A stretch of DNA of 64,000 nucleotides. Origin: a virus. A program made the position numbers and the translations under genes. The notes under the pieces are model-generated. The model was not told where the DNA came from and did not search any database. It was given only the letters and a program-made list of their open reading frames with translations. Within the stretch, counting starts at the first letter, position 1, and each line of letters begins with the position of its first letter. This document shows, piece by piece, positions 32,135-39,939 of this stretch. The stretch lies in the IMG/VR virus record IMGVR_UViG_3300036985_009306, positions 124,001 to 188,000 of that record. The stretch is one strand, 5' to 3'.

Positions 32135-32321
32135 GGTTGGTTGTCCTCGGCGCGGCAGAAAGAAAATTGTGGAGTTGCCGCAAACAGGCAAACAACAACG
32201 CAAGGGCGAAATTTGCCGCTGCGGTAGCAAGAAAGATTGGGAACATATTCGTAACTTTGTCGGTTGGTGTAACTTTAATTTTTGTCCCGAATGTGGCGGC
32301 AAACTGTCGCCCGTTGCGTAG
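32115..32321 (+). CDS. small zinc-ribbon protein in island, 68 aa
   Basis: Cysteine pairs CKVGC, CRC and CPEC over 68 basic residues predict zinc binding. AAGGTT precedes ATG 32115, which lies inside the truncated duplicate. GC-rich codons. Followed by GACGTTAGGC. Confidence 0.58.
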   Translation: MKLTECKVGCPRRGRKKIVELPQTGKQQRKGEICRCGSKKDWEHIRNFVGWCNFNFCPECGGKLSPVA

Positions 32322-32421
32322 ACGTTAGGCACAATTGTCAACGCTTGAGAGCTATAGTTTTTGGGAGCTAAGATGTCAAAGATGAGTATATGGGCATGTA
32401 ATTGTATTCCTGGTGTGAAAT

Positions 32422-32652
32422 ATGAGATATGATGATGGTGATTTTTTTCCTTATACTTTATTTGAAATTTGTAGGGTAGGAACGAAAGCTAAACACCAGA
32501 TTAATGATGTAAGACATTTCAAAGATGAGAAAAAGTTTGTTAAGGCTGTGCGAGGGGCAAAAATAAAGATAGATCAGAATTATGGGCGTAGAAAAATTAA
32601 AAAGTTATTGCAGGAAATTGAAAGAATAGAATATATGTATCAGTTGAATTAA
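32422..32652 (+). CDS. hypothetical protein, 76 aa
   Basis: Basic helical protein (KFVKAVRGAKIKIDQNYGRRKIKKLL). ATG 32422 overlaps a 19-codon frame from ATG 32373. Unknown. Confidence 0.58.
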   Translation: MRYDDGDFFPYTLFEICRVGTKAKHQINDVRHFKDEKKFVKAVRGAKIKIDQNYGRRKIKKLLQEIERIEYMYQLN

Positions 32653-32783
32653 TAATATTATAAGTAATTTTACAGAAGAATACGTACAAAAAGAAATGTA
32701 TGATTATTTTGGCATAAAAGAAAATGATAACATATTAAACATAAATGGAAATATAAATACAGATTTCTTTGAAGGGATTAAAA

Positions 32784-33182
32784 ATGAAAAAGATACCAAC
32801 CGTTAGTGGAATTGTATCAAAACCTGCTAATGATGAATATAGAAAAAATTATGACAGGATATTTGGTGAACAACAAGAAATTAAAGAAAAACCAATAATT
32901 AAAGAAAAACCAATAAAAAAAGAATTTATAGATTTAATTCCTATAAGAAATGATCTTGTTAATATAGAACGTAAACTTCGTAGACTATTGCACCCTTTAG
33001 AAAATTGTGGAATACGAGGTTATATAGAATGTAAACTTCGTAGACTATTGCACCCTTTAGAAAATTGTGGAATACGAGGTTACACAAGTAAAGAATTCGA
33101 GGGATTTCAATGTATTGAGATAGCCCAATCAATTAAATTTCTTTTATGTAAAATTGATGAACAAAATCACGAGGCAAAATAA
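32784..33182 (+). CDS. hypothetical protein with internal 20-residue duplication, 132 aa
   Basis: Start at ATG 32784 after GAAGGGATT. A 60-nt tandem duplication encodes KLRRLLHPLENCGIRGY twice, and a shorter KEKPI repeat precedes it. Otherwise helical and charged; function unknown. Confidence 0.65.
   Translation: MKKIPTVSGIVSKPANDEYRKNYDRIFGEQQEIKEKPIIKEKPIKKEFIDLIPIRNDLVNIERKLRRLLHPLENCGIRGYIECKLRRLLHPLENCGIRGYTSKEFEGFQCIEIAQSIKFLLCKIDEQNHEAK
32962..33081 (+). repeat. 60-bp tandem duplication
   Basis: Two copies (32962-33021, 33022-33081) that differ at one base, in frame within a gene. Confidence 0.93.
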
Positions 33183-33265
33183 ATCATGGGTAAAAAAGCG
33201 TGCTAAGTTGTGATAGGAAGATGAAAAAGCAATAATAATTGATTTACCAAGTTTAGGAAAATTAT

Positions 33266-34273
33266 ATGCTTAGAAAACTAGCTTCAATTCGAAAAGTAAG
33301 AGACATCAAACCAATAAAAGATGCTGATGCAATTGAACTTGCAATTGTTGATGGATGGCAAGTAGTTGTAAAAAAGGGACAATTTAAACTTGATGAACTT
33401 GTAGTCTATGTAGAAATAGACTCATTTTTGCCAGAACGCTCAGAATTCGAGTTTTTAAGAAAAAGCTCACATCGAACAATGGCGGACGGTTCAACAGGAT
33501 TTAGACTTAAAACTGTTCGTTTGAGAGGACAACTTAGTCAAGGTTTGATTCTTCCTCTCAATGAAGTCAATCTTTCTAATGTCAATCTGGGTGATGAAGT
33601 TACAGAGCAACTGGGAATTAAAAAGTATGAACCACCTATTCCAGCTTGTCTTGCAGGAGAGATGAGAGGAGCTGTTCCAGGAGAAATTCATAAAAGTGAT
33701 CAAGAAAGAATTCACAATTTATTAAACTATTGGACAATCTATAAAGATTTAGAATTTGAAGAAACAGAGAAGCTCAATGGTGCTAGTATGACTGTTTATC
33801 ACAATCAGGGAGATACCGGAGTTTGTGGCCATAAATGGAATATGAAGGAAACTAAGGACAACACCCTTTGGAAGGTCTCTAGAAGGCTCGAATTAACAGA
33901 GAGATTAACTAAATTAGGATTGAATCTAGCACTTCAAGGTGAGATCATTGGAGAAGGTATTCAATCTAATTGGTACAAAATAATTGGACAAACTTTTAAA
34001 ATCTATGATATCTGGGATATTGACAATCAGTACTATTTAACAAACAAAGAACGATTAGATATCATTCAAAAACTTGGATTTGATCTTTCTATTCACGTAC
34101 CTATTCTAAATGCTCATATGAAGATTTTTGATATAATTAAAGATGTTAATGAATTTTTAGAATATTCAACAGGAATTTCAAAATTAGCCAATGTGCAACG
34201 AGAGGGTCTTGTTTATAAATCAACAGAAAGAGTTGGACCTCAAACTATTTCTTTTAAAGTATTAAAAGAGTGA
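33266..34273 (+). CDS. RNA ligase (Rnl5/DRB0094-like), 335 aa
   Basis: Nucleotidyltransferase motif I EKLNGAS (Lys about 168, the AMP acceptor), motif III/IIIa region LALQGEIIGEGI and FKIYDIWDI, motif IV EGLVYKS, motif V SFKVLKE at the very C-terminus. The N-terminal 110 residues (VRDIKPIKDADAIELAIVDGWQVVV...) form the OB-like domain of the DraRnl (Rnl5) family. Such ligases seal RNA 3'-OH/5'-P ends or nicks. Close to two tRNA groups it could repair cleaved tRNAs or seal processed ones. All catalytic motifs are intact, unlike the DNA ligase homologue at 7166. Confidence 0.88.
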   Translation: MLRKLASIRKVRDIKPIKDADAIELAIVDGWQVVVKKGQFKLDELVVYVEIDSFLPERSEFEFLRKSSHRTMADGSTGFRLKTVRLRGQLSQGLILPLNEVNLSNVNLGDEVTEQLGIKKYEPPIPACLAGEMRGAVPGEIHKSDQERIHNLLNYWTIYKDLEFEETEKLNGASMTVYHNQGDTGVCGHKWNMKETKDNTLWKVSRRLELTERLTKLGLNLALQGEIIGEGIQSNWYKIIGQTFKIYDIWDIDNQYYLTNKERLDIIQKLGFDLSIHVPILNAHMKIFDIIKDVNEFLEYSTGISKLANVQREGLVYKSTERVGPQTISFKVLKE

Positions 34274-34277
34274 TTAT

Positions 34278-34535
34278 ATGACTAAAGAAGAATTTTGTAA
34301 AGCTCCCAAAAAGGTAACTATAGTTTTTAATCGAGTAACATCAAATGAAGAATTAAAAAGACTTTTAGATATGGCAAGTTTGAATGTCGAAAGTTCTATT
34401 ATGGGTGCTGATTTTAGTACTGTGGAAAATGGTGTTCAAAAGAGTTGCGGAACGCCTTACATCTTACAACAGGTCGAGTATGCCATGCCGGGGAATCCAC
34501 AGACGCGAGCTATCCTTGGCAACAAGGGTAGATGA
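34278..34535 (+). CDS. hypothetical protein with island-derived C-terminus, 85 aa
   Basis: The first ~58 residues (TKEEFCKAPKKVTIVFNRV...) use AT-rich phage codons; from about 34450 the frame enters GC-rich island DNA carrying ACATCTTACAAC. The gene was probably cut by the island insertion and gained a new end. Confidence 0.5.
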   Translation: MTKEEFCKAPKKVTIVFNRVTSNEELKRLLDMASLNVESSIMGADFSTVENGVQKSCGTPYILQQVEYAMPGNPQTRAILGNKGR

Positions 34536-34794
34536 AAAAGGTGCAGTCCGGTTACAAGTCGGACGTTCCCCGGCACAGCACACGTCGGCCGTTTTCTTTT
34601 CTGGTGGAAGGTGTGTGACATTTCCGCTGACATTAGGGAAATTCGCGCAACGGTCGTACAACAGGCAAAGGAATGCCATAACCTTGACACTATAGAAGTA
34701 AAAAATAAATAGCGGTTCGGCAAACGGATGCCGTAACCGCTGCAAGAAATTTATGTCACTCTGATATTCAGATGTTGGCGCAGGAGAAAACCAA
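34536..34794 (+). other. GC-rich island segment without a convincing gene
   Basis: Frames here are open on both strands only because of composition. Features seen: hairpin GTCCG/CGGAC (34545-34564), and AGCGGTT-CGGC ... GCCG-AACCGCT (34711-34741), an 11-bp stem with one bulge and no U-tract. Confidence 0.5.
34757..34785 (+). repeat. dispersed island-boundary repeat, copy 2
   Basis: 29 nt matching 19272-19300 at 26 positions; ends in the ribosome site of the gene at 34795. Confidence 0.7.
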
Positions 34795-35031
34795 ATGCCT
34801 AAATTCAGACTTAGAAATTCAGTAGATTGTGAAGAAGAACAGATAGTCAATCTTATTAAAGGTACTAACGGGGAACGATTTATAGCAGGTTGGAAAGGTT
34901 GCGGTGCTGTAAAATTCAAAGCAAATGATACAGCACTAATTTTTGAAGTTATGTGTGAAAATAAACCCTATGGTGATGTCGGGGTTACTTGGGAAGAAGA
35001 TGCGTCAACGGACACTAAAGAAGTGACCTAA
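34795..35031 (+). CDS. small hypothetical protein in island, 78 aa
   Basis: Begins MPKFRLRNSVDCEEEQ, beta-rich (GERFIAGWKGCGAVKF). Leader GGCGCAGGAGAAAACCAA is the shared island type; the stop is followed by ACATCTTACAA. Ends in DTKEVT, like the gene ending at 19564 (EIKEVA). Confidence 0.6.
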   Translation: MPKFRLRNSVDCEEEQIVNLIKGTNGERFIAGWKGCGAVKFKANDTALIFEVMCENKPYGDVGVTWEEDASTDTKEVT

Positions 35032-35080
35032 ACATCTTACAATTTGAATAAATAGGTGGGCGCAAAACAAAGGAGTAATT

Positions 35081-35227
35081 ATGTGTATTTTTCACAAGTG
35101 GACTAAATGGGAACAGTATACGTTCAACAAGGCTGATAAAGATAAGCGTATTGTTGAAGTTGAACGTAGACAGCGCAGGCATTGTTAAGTCTGCGATAGC
35201 CGAAGGGTTGCCAATGACAAAATTTGA
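35081..35227 (+). pseudogene. small gene interrupted by a premature stop
   Basis: MCIFHKWTKWEQY... to ...VERRQRRHC at TAA 35186; the same frame continues VCDSRRVANDKI to TGA 35227. Reading through the stop restores a C-x2-C pair after the RQRR segment, as in a common small phage protein type, so AAA-to-TAA nonsense mutation (or readthrough) is likely. Ribosome site AAAGGAGTAATT. Confidence 0.5.
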
Positions 35228-35257
35228 GCTGATTTCACAATTTGGAATGAATATTAA

Positions 35258-35386
35258 ATGATAGATATTCATAGTTTAGTAGAAGTTGTGCCGAGTGATG
35301 ATGTATGTTTGATGATAAGGCTTGGTTGGTTGGCCGAAAGCTGTAAAATCGTTATGAACAGTCGGACGAGAGTAGGGTGTAAGTAA
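35258..35386 (+). CDS. small hypothetical protein in island, 42 aa
   Basis: ATG 35258 (MIDIHSLVEVVPSDD) to TAA 35386, no clear ribosome site. Unknown, low certainty. The rest to 35555 holds no gene; stems AAGAATAG/CTATTCTT and CCTATA/TATAGG are visible. Confidence 0.38.
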   Translation: MIDIHSLVEVVPSDDVCLMIRLGWLAESCKIVMNSRTRVGCK

Positions 35387-35555
35387 CGTGCCTAAGTAAA
35401 AGAATAGCGCTCTGACTATCCCTAAGCCTATTCTTCGCCAAGCCTATATTATACTATTGCGTATAGGTAAGTCTTTTAGAGAAGTTAAAAAGATGAACAA
35501 GTATCGATAAAGATTTTGTGCGATGTCCAGGAATTTGCTGACAAAGTTAAAAAAA

Positions 35556-35584
35556 TTGTACATTTGCAATAAAATGTATTATAT
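35556..35584 (+). promoter_or_regulatory. candidate promoter upstream of tRNA group 2
   Basis: TTGTAC (35556-35561), 17-nt spacer, TTATAT (35579-35584). The -10 side AAAATGTATTATATT resembles the elements at 45521 and 50501. Confidence 0.42.
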
Positions 35585-35686
35585 TAGATGCATTATGATA
35601 ACAAAGCTTTTTCAACAGCCGCAACCACAACCCAAACACCTGAGGAGTGAAGCCTGTTGAAATAAGTTGATATAGATTTTTCAAAA

Positions 35687-35716
35687 GGCCTCACTCGAAA
35701 GTTTGAGGCTTTTTTG
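35687..35716 (+). terminator. rho-independent terminator
   Basis: GGCCTCA (35687-35693) and TGAGGC (35704-35709) stem followed by TTTTTT. With the promoter at 35556 it would define a short transcript of about 125 nt. Confidence 0.78.
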
Positions 35717-35723
35717 TTTTAAA

Positions 35724-35796
35724 CAGGGCGTATTTCAGCTAGTAGAATTCTTGATTTGGGATCAAGAGGTCGGGAGTGCAAACCTCCCCGCCCTGA
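35724..35796 (+). tRNA. tRNA-Pro(TGG)
   Basis: Acceptor CAGGGCG/CGCCCTG, anticodon arm CTTGA-TTTGGGA-TCAAG, T-arm GGGAG/CTCCC. Confidence 0.9.
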
Positions 35797-35802
35797 AATT
35801 GA

Positions 35803-35851
35803 CAGGTAGTAGCTCAATTGGTAGAGCACCGCATGAGTCTCTCCTGCCTGA
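35803..35851 (+). pseudogene. tRNA deletion remnant (49 nt)
   Basis: Intact acceptor (CAGGTAG/CTGCCTG) and D-arm (GCTC/GAGC), but the sequence jumps from the 5' anticodon stem CCGCA to the 3' half of a T-arm (GAGT-CTCTC); the anticodon, variable loop and 5' T-arm are gone. A single internal deletion of about 25 nt explains it. Confidence 0.7.
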
Positions 35852-35870
35852 ATTTTATAATACAGTTCTT

Positions 35871-35944
35871 GGGTGTGTCTTCCAGTAGGTTTAGGAAACT
35901 AGATTTTGAATCTAGCAACCAAGGTTCAAATCCTTGCACACTCG
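35871..35944 (+). tRNA. tRNA-Gln(TTG)
   Basis: Acceptor GGGTGTG/CACACTC, D-arm TTCC/GGAA, anticodon arm CTAGA-TTTTGAA-TCTAG, T-arm CAAGG/CCTTG. Confidence 0.9.
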
Positions 35945-36000
35945 ATTTTAATAGTTATGTCGATACTGTCTAAATTTTTGCCAAAATTCAATGATTTGGT

Positions 36001-36207
36001 TCATAGTTCTTCCGAGAATGGGTCTTCTATTTCTTTGACAGCTTTTATTATATTGATTTGATCAAGTACCGATTGTCTATGTTCATCTAGTATAGAGTGA
36101 GTTATTCTTAGAGCTTCTTCATCATGTTCAATTGGTGTCAAATCCAATGAAGAACGGATATTGTTTTTGTTGTCAATAGAGATCTGAATTAGAGTTAGTT
36201 CTTCCAT
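36001..36207 (-). CDS. small hypothetical protein on the minus strand, 68 aa
   Basis: The only convincing minus-strand gene. It reads MEELTLIQISIDNKNN..., with a helical acidic second half (ALRITHSILDEHRQ) and ends EDPFSEEL. Coherent amphipathic pattern supports it over the 34-codon + strand frame in the same place. Ribosome site weak. Convergent with the tRNA group. Confidence 0.52.
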   Translation of the reverse strand: MEELTLIQISIDNKNNIRSSLDLTPIEHDEEALRITHSILDEHRQSVLDQINIIKAVKEIEDPFSEEL

Positions 36208-36295
36208 AATGTCCCAATCTAGTTAAGTGTTTCTTTCATTAAAATGTTTTTAATTTTATATTATATGGATGCATTTTTAATAAAAAAATAAAAAC

Positions 36296-36439
36296 ATGAA
36301 AACAGTAGATAAAAGAATAGAAGATATTGTAAAGCATGGATTGACAAGTATGATATGTAGTTGGAAGGGATGCACATTTGAATTCGTTCTTAAAAGTGGT
36401 AGACGTTTTGTTATGAGCATTCAAGAGTTATTGCTATAG
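36296..36439 (+). CDS. small hypothetical protein, 47 aa
   Basis: ATG 36296 (MKTVDKRIEDIVKHG) to TAG 36439; two-helix start and a strand pair (CTFEFVLKSGRRFVM). Plausible coding, no clear ribosome site. Confidence 0.5.
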   Translation: MKTVDKRIEDIVKHGLTSMICSWKGCTFEFVLKSGRRFVMSIQELLL

Positions 36440-36522
36440 AACATAAAAAAGATAACTCGAGCAATTAAATTTATTCTTTTTTAGTGAAATATATTAAAAT
36501 AGTTCTATAAAGGAGGTAATCA

Positions 36523-36783
36523 ATGGATAAAGAAGTATTGAAAAAATTTGGTGATATTAAAGAAACAAAACATTATACACAGGTGACTGATAAAAGTAAG
36601 AAAAAAGCTCTTATAATGAAGAGAACAATCCATCTTGAAGATGCTAATAAAATATATTCTTCAAAGATGAGAGAGTTTATGAATGACGAAGTCAAGAAGA
36701 GACACATGGGTAAGATTAAATGTATTGTTGGGTATAAAGATGAAACTGAACTTTTGAAAATATTAGAGATGTATTTTTTGTGA
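36523..36783 (+). CDS. hypothetical basic protein, 86 aa
   Basis: Strong AAAGGAGG site. Lys-rich, helical. Its end overlaps the thioredoxin-like gene (GTGA), so the two are coupled. Unknown. Confidence 0.72.
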   Translation: MDKEVLKKFGDIKETKHYTQVTDKSKKKALIMKRTIHLEDANKIYSSKMREFMNDEVKKRHMGKIKCIVGYKDETELLKILEMYFL

Positions 36784-37100
36784 AGTCATTGACATTAGAA
36801 GAGTTTAATCTTGCAATAAAGTCATTTGTTCCTATTCTTATAGAGTTTTGGAGTCAATTGTGCACAGCATGTGAGAATGCAGAGCAATATTTAGAGAAAT
36901 TAGAACTTGTATATAGGGGAAAAATGATTGTCGCAAGAGTTGATATAAATAATTTGAGTTTAAATCAGTTAAATGATGTATATTCTATTAATAAGCTACC
37001 AACGTTTATTTTGTTTAAAAATTCAATTGAACTTGTCAGAGTTACAGGTTTCAGGAATGAAATAGAACTTGAAAAGGCTATTCGTCAATATCTTAAATAA
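36780..37100 (+). CDS. thioredoxin-like protein (CTAC active site), 106 aa
   Basis: Thioredoxin fold: FVPILIEFWSQLCTACENAEQYL (about 16-38) places C-x2-C (CTAC) where thioredoxins have WCGPC, and LPTFILFKNS (about 76-85) supplies the cis-Pro loop. Length 106 aa is typical. The first Cys is not preceded by Trp, so redox potential may differ. Phage thioredoxins serve ribonucleotide reduction or as polymerase factors; the role here is open. Start is GTG in an overlap. Confidence 0.85.
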   Translation: MKSLTLEEFNLAIKSFVPILIEFWSQLCTACENAEQYLEKLELVYRGKMIVARVDINNLSLNQLNDVYSINKLPTFILFKNSIELVRVTGFRNEIELEKAIRQYLK

Positions 37101-37121
37101 AATTTTTAAAAAGGAGAGCAG

Positions 37122-37310
37122 ATGGCTTATAAAATCACAATACCCAGGCATGGTAAAAGTGCTGGAGAAGTGACCATAGAATCATTAGATTCTACAAGTT
37201 GCAGTGTTGTCCAGGAAGTTTCACAGTATTATGGGCCTGTGAAAAGCAATACACCCATCCATCATGGAGATGATCAGCCAGTTTTTGATAACGTACATGT
37301 TACAGAGTAA
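37122..37310 (+). CDS. DUF2997-like small protein, 62 aa
   Basis: Pattern G-EVTIES...TSCSVVQEVSQYYGPV resembles DUF2997 proteins, which occur beside Ycf35 and a Ycf46 ATPase; exactly those neighbours follow here. AAAAGGAGAG ribosome site. Function of the family is not known. Confidence 0.58.
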   Translation: MAYKITIPRHGKSAGEVTIESLDSTSCSVVQEVSQYYGPVKSNTPIHHGDDQPVFDNVHVTE

Positions 37311-37372
37311 AAATGAAGATTAAAATGCATAGAACAAAAAGATCAATAAACATTGAATAGAAAGGTTCAGTC

Positions 37373-37669
37373 ATGTCTAACAAAATAGTCATATCATTTC
37401 AAGTTGCGAATATGTTGATCATGGAGGAAACTCTTAAAAAACTTGGTCATGCATATTCAAAGACAGCAAATGGACTTTCACTAAATCGTGCATATTATCC
37501 TATTGAAATTGCAAAAGATGAAATCAGTTGTGATTCAATGCACTCACATGAAGTAGAAACAATCAAATGTGAGTACCAAAGAGACTTCCAGATTTACGAA
37601 CGAACAGTTCGTGGAGAACAATTCGAAGTAACAGAAACAAAGAATGAAATAGTAATAACAGTTCATTGA
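37373..37669 (+). CDS. Ycf35/DUF1257-like protein, 98 aa
   Basis: Short alpha/beta protein with LKKLGHAYSKTANGL, a central EIAKDEIS strand and a C-terminal ERTVRGEQFEVTETKNEIVITVH, compatible with DUF1257 (Ycf35). Similarity is moderate; the call leans on its place between the DUF2997-like gene and the Ycf46-like ATPase. Confidence 0.52.
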   Translation: MSNKIVISFQVANMLIMEETLKKLGHAYSKTANGLSLNRAYYPIEIAKDEISCDSMHSHEVETIKCEYQRDFQIYERTVRGEQFEVTETKNEIVITVH

Positions 37670-37738
37670 TTTTTCTTATCATGATCTATTATTAATAGGA
37701 AAATAGTGTTTAAAAATAAGATGAAAGTACAAACATAA

Positions 37739-39379
37739 ATGGATAAAGCATTAACTCTTAATCTAGATATATTAAGACCTCTTATTCATGTTGTAACAGA
37801 AGAAGAGGATAGACTTATAAAAGATATTTATGAAGCAACAAAGGCTAATTCTCAAATTTTTGTTTATAGAACTACAACAGGCATTGTCAGTTACTCAGAC
37901 TATGAAAAAGAAGCAGACAAAAAAGAAGATATAGTCAATATAGGAACAATGCCCATTCATGAAGCTCTTAAAGAAATACAAAAAAATCAATCTACAGAAA
38001 AAAGAATCATTTATATTTTGCTTGATATTGATCAGAATCTTCAAGAAACTCAAGCAACAAATTTTCAGACTATTAGGAAATTAAAAGACATAGTTTTAAA
38101 TATCTATCATGATTTTACTCATTTAAAATCTATTATTTTGGTTTCTTCTTCACTTTGTATTCCTCAAAAGCTTCTTAGATATTCTGAAGTTATCTTTTAT
38201 GATTTACCCAAGGATGATGATATTAATGAAAAAGTAAAATATTTACTTGATGAATACAACTCGGTATCAGATGAGAAAGTTCCGACTGATGTTCATGAGA
38301 CTATCAAAAGAGGTCTTAAAGGATTGACTTTGTTTGAAATAGAACAAATAGTGATGGGGTCATTAAAGAAAAAGAAAACATTAGCAATAGAAGAAATAAA
38401 TACATATAAGAAGACAATATTAAAGAAAACAGATCTTCTTGATACAATGGAGACTAATGTAACATTTGATCAAGTTGGTGGGTTAAATAGATTAAAAAAT
38501 TGGTTAGACAAAAGACAAGAATTATGGTCTGACCATGCAATAAAACTCAACATTCCTATTGTCAAAGGCGTTCTTATTATCGGGATAACAGGATGTGGCA
38601 AATCTTTGACAGCAAAAGCAATTGGTAATCAATGGGGATTGCCTTTAATTGCTTTTACTCCTAGTAAGATATTTTCACCAAGAGTTGGTGAGAGTGAAAT
38701 GAGAATAGGAAAGGCTTTTAAAATAATTGAGAGTGCAGCCCCATGCGTTGTGATGATAGATGAAATAGAAAAACAATTTGCAGGTAGTCAGAGTTCTACT
38801 TTTAGTGATGCTGGAACAACAGCAAGAGTGATTGGTTCATTTTTGACATGGTATGAAGATTGTACTGCACCTGTTTTTATTGTTGCAACATGTAATAGTA
38901 TTCAATATTTGCCCCCTGAACTTATAGGTCGTTTTGATGATAAGTTTTTTGTTCCTTTGCCTTCTATTAATGATAGAGCAGTAATTTACGATATTCATTT
39001 AAGAAGATATGGCAGAGATCCTTTAGCTTTAGGAATAAATATTCAGCAACTTGCTACAAAAAGTCCTTGTTTTACAGGAAGAGAGATAATGCAAGTTGTA
39101 AAAGCAGGTTTGATTGAGATGTGGCATGAAATAAGAACTACTGGTAAGGAAATACAACTTAATCAAGATCATCTTCTTAAGGTTTTAGGTTCTAAAGTCC
39201 CAATGCAAAAAACTATGGAAGAAGAGTTAAATTATCTTGTTCAATGGGTTGGTTGGGATAAAGAGAAAAATGATGGTATTAGAGCTAATTATGCAAGTGA
39301 GAGAGAAGATGACATTGATATGTTGTTTACAGAGATTTTGTCTAAGGAAAGTGTTTTAGATAAAAACAAAAGAAGATGA
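37739..39379 (+). CDS. Ycf46-type AAA+ ATPase, 546 aa
   Basis: N-terminal ~240 residues are a degenerate domain typical of Ycf46 (IIYILLDIDQNL, IILVSSSLCIP). The AAA+ core follows: Walker A GITGCGKS (about 284-291), Walker B VVMIDEIEK (about 340-348), sensor 1 VATCNS, and Arg finger region LIGRFDDKF, with an alpha-helical lid (FTGREIMQVVKAG). All ATPase residues are intact. Ycf46 is known from cyanobacteria and plastids and from some phages; its substrate is not established. No strong ribosome site is seen before the ATG. Confidence 0.88.
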   Translation: MDKALTLNLDILRPLIHVVTEEEDRLIKDIYEATKANSQIFVYRTTTGIVSYSDYEKEADKKEDIVNIGTMPIHEALKEIQKNQSTEKRIIYILLDIDQNLQETQATNFQTIRKLKDIVLNIYHDFTHLKSIILVSSSLCIPQKLLRYSEVIFYDLPKDDDINEKVKYLLDEYNSVSDEKVPTDVHETIKRGLKGLTLFEIEQIVMGSLKKKKTLAIEEINTYKKTILKKTDLLDTMETNVTFDQVGGLNRLKNWLDKRQELWSDHAIKLNIPIVKGVLIIGITGCGKSLTAKAIGNQWGLPLIAFTPSKIFSPRVGESEMRIGKAFKIIESAAPCVVMIDEIEKQFAGSQSSTFSDAGTTARVIGSFLTWYEDCTAPVFIVATCNSIQYLPPELIGRFDDKFFVPLPSINDRAVIYDIHLRRYGRDPLALGINIQQLATKSPCFTGREIMQVVKAGLIEMWHEIRTTGKEIQLNQDHLLKVLGSKVPMQKTMEEELNYLVQWVGWDKEKNDGIRANYASEREDDIDMLFTEILSKESVLDKNKRR

Positions 39380-39391
39380 TGGGTGGTTTTA

Positions 39392-39679
39392 ATGGATTTC
39401 GAATTTGTTGTTATTGATACTGAAGAGGTGATTAGGGTATATCCTTCTGTTTTCGAGCATATACCTCAAAGATGTGAAATTGTTACTATAGATGACCAAA
39501 AATATACAGTAAATAATGTTGAAACTAAATATAAAAAAACTGAACTTAATAGACACCAAGTAGAGAAAGATAGATTTGATGACTATCTAGTAAGACGTAC
39601 TCCAGGTAGTATTAGTTGTGTTAAAACAATCATTTATTTAGAAAAATATGATGATCAAAAACAAAGGCAAATCATGTAG
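39392..39679 (+). CDS. hypothetical protein, 95 aa
   Basis: ATG 39392 after GGGTGG. Small beta-strand-rich protein (FEFVVIDTEEVIRVYPS...). Its end overlaps the next gene by 32 nt. Unknown. Confidence 0.68.
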   Translation: MDFEFVVIDTEEVIRVYPSVFEHIPQRCEIVTIDDQKYTVNNVETKYKKTELNRHQVEKDRFDDYLVRRTPGSISCVKTIIYLEKYDDQKQRQIM

Positions 39680-39881
39680 TGGTTGTTCAGAACCAGCATT
39701 TTGTAAAGGATATTGTACAAAACATTATCAACAGATAAAATTTCATGGAAAGATAAAAGAGAAAGAAACTCATTTGACAGTATCTGGATTTTGTAAAAAT
39801 TTAGGTTGTGGAAAACTAGTTTTTGCAAAAGGATTTTGTCAAAATTGTTATACAAAACAAAGATTAAAGGAAAATGTTTAA
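39648..39881 (+). CDS. double zinc-knuckle protein, 77 aa
   Basis: Two copies of a module: CSGCSEPAFCKGYCTKHY and CKNLGCGKLVFAKGFCQNCY, each with four Cys/His ligands. Such modules occur next to HNH domains and in DNA-binding adaptors, but no nuclease core is present. Start ATG 39648 or 39651. Confidence 0.72.
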   Translation: MMIKNKGKSCSGCSEPAFCKGYCTKHYQQIKFHGKIKEKETHLTVSGFCKNLGCGKLVFAKGFCQNCYTKQRLKENV

Positions 39882-39939
39882 CTTATCTAATCATGGTTTT
39901 AAATATTTCCAGGGTTCATATTTCTAAGGGGAAAAAAGA

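Noticed and set aside
32320-32345. GTTAGGC in GACGTTAGGCAC considered as an integron attC core site
   Set aside because: No matching inverse core (RYYYAAC) at proper distance was found; reported only as part of the general island hypothesis.
34464-34919. Long open frames on the minus strand and in another + frame across the island (also 34384-34695)
   Set aside because: They overlap each other and supported genes, have no ribosome sites and arise from GC-rich composition.
35955-36059. 34-codon + strand frame (MSILSKFLPKF...)
   Set aside because: The minus-strand frame at 36001-36207 is longer and more protein-like; both cannot be confidently real.
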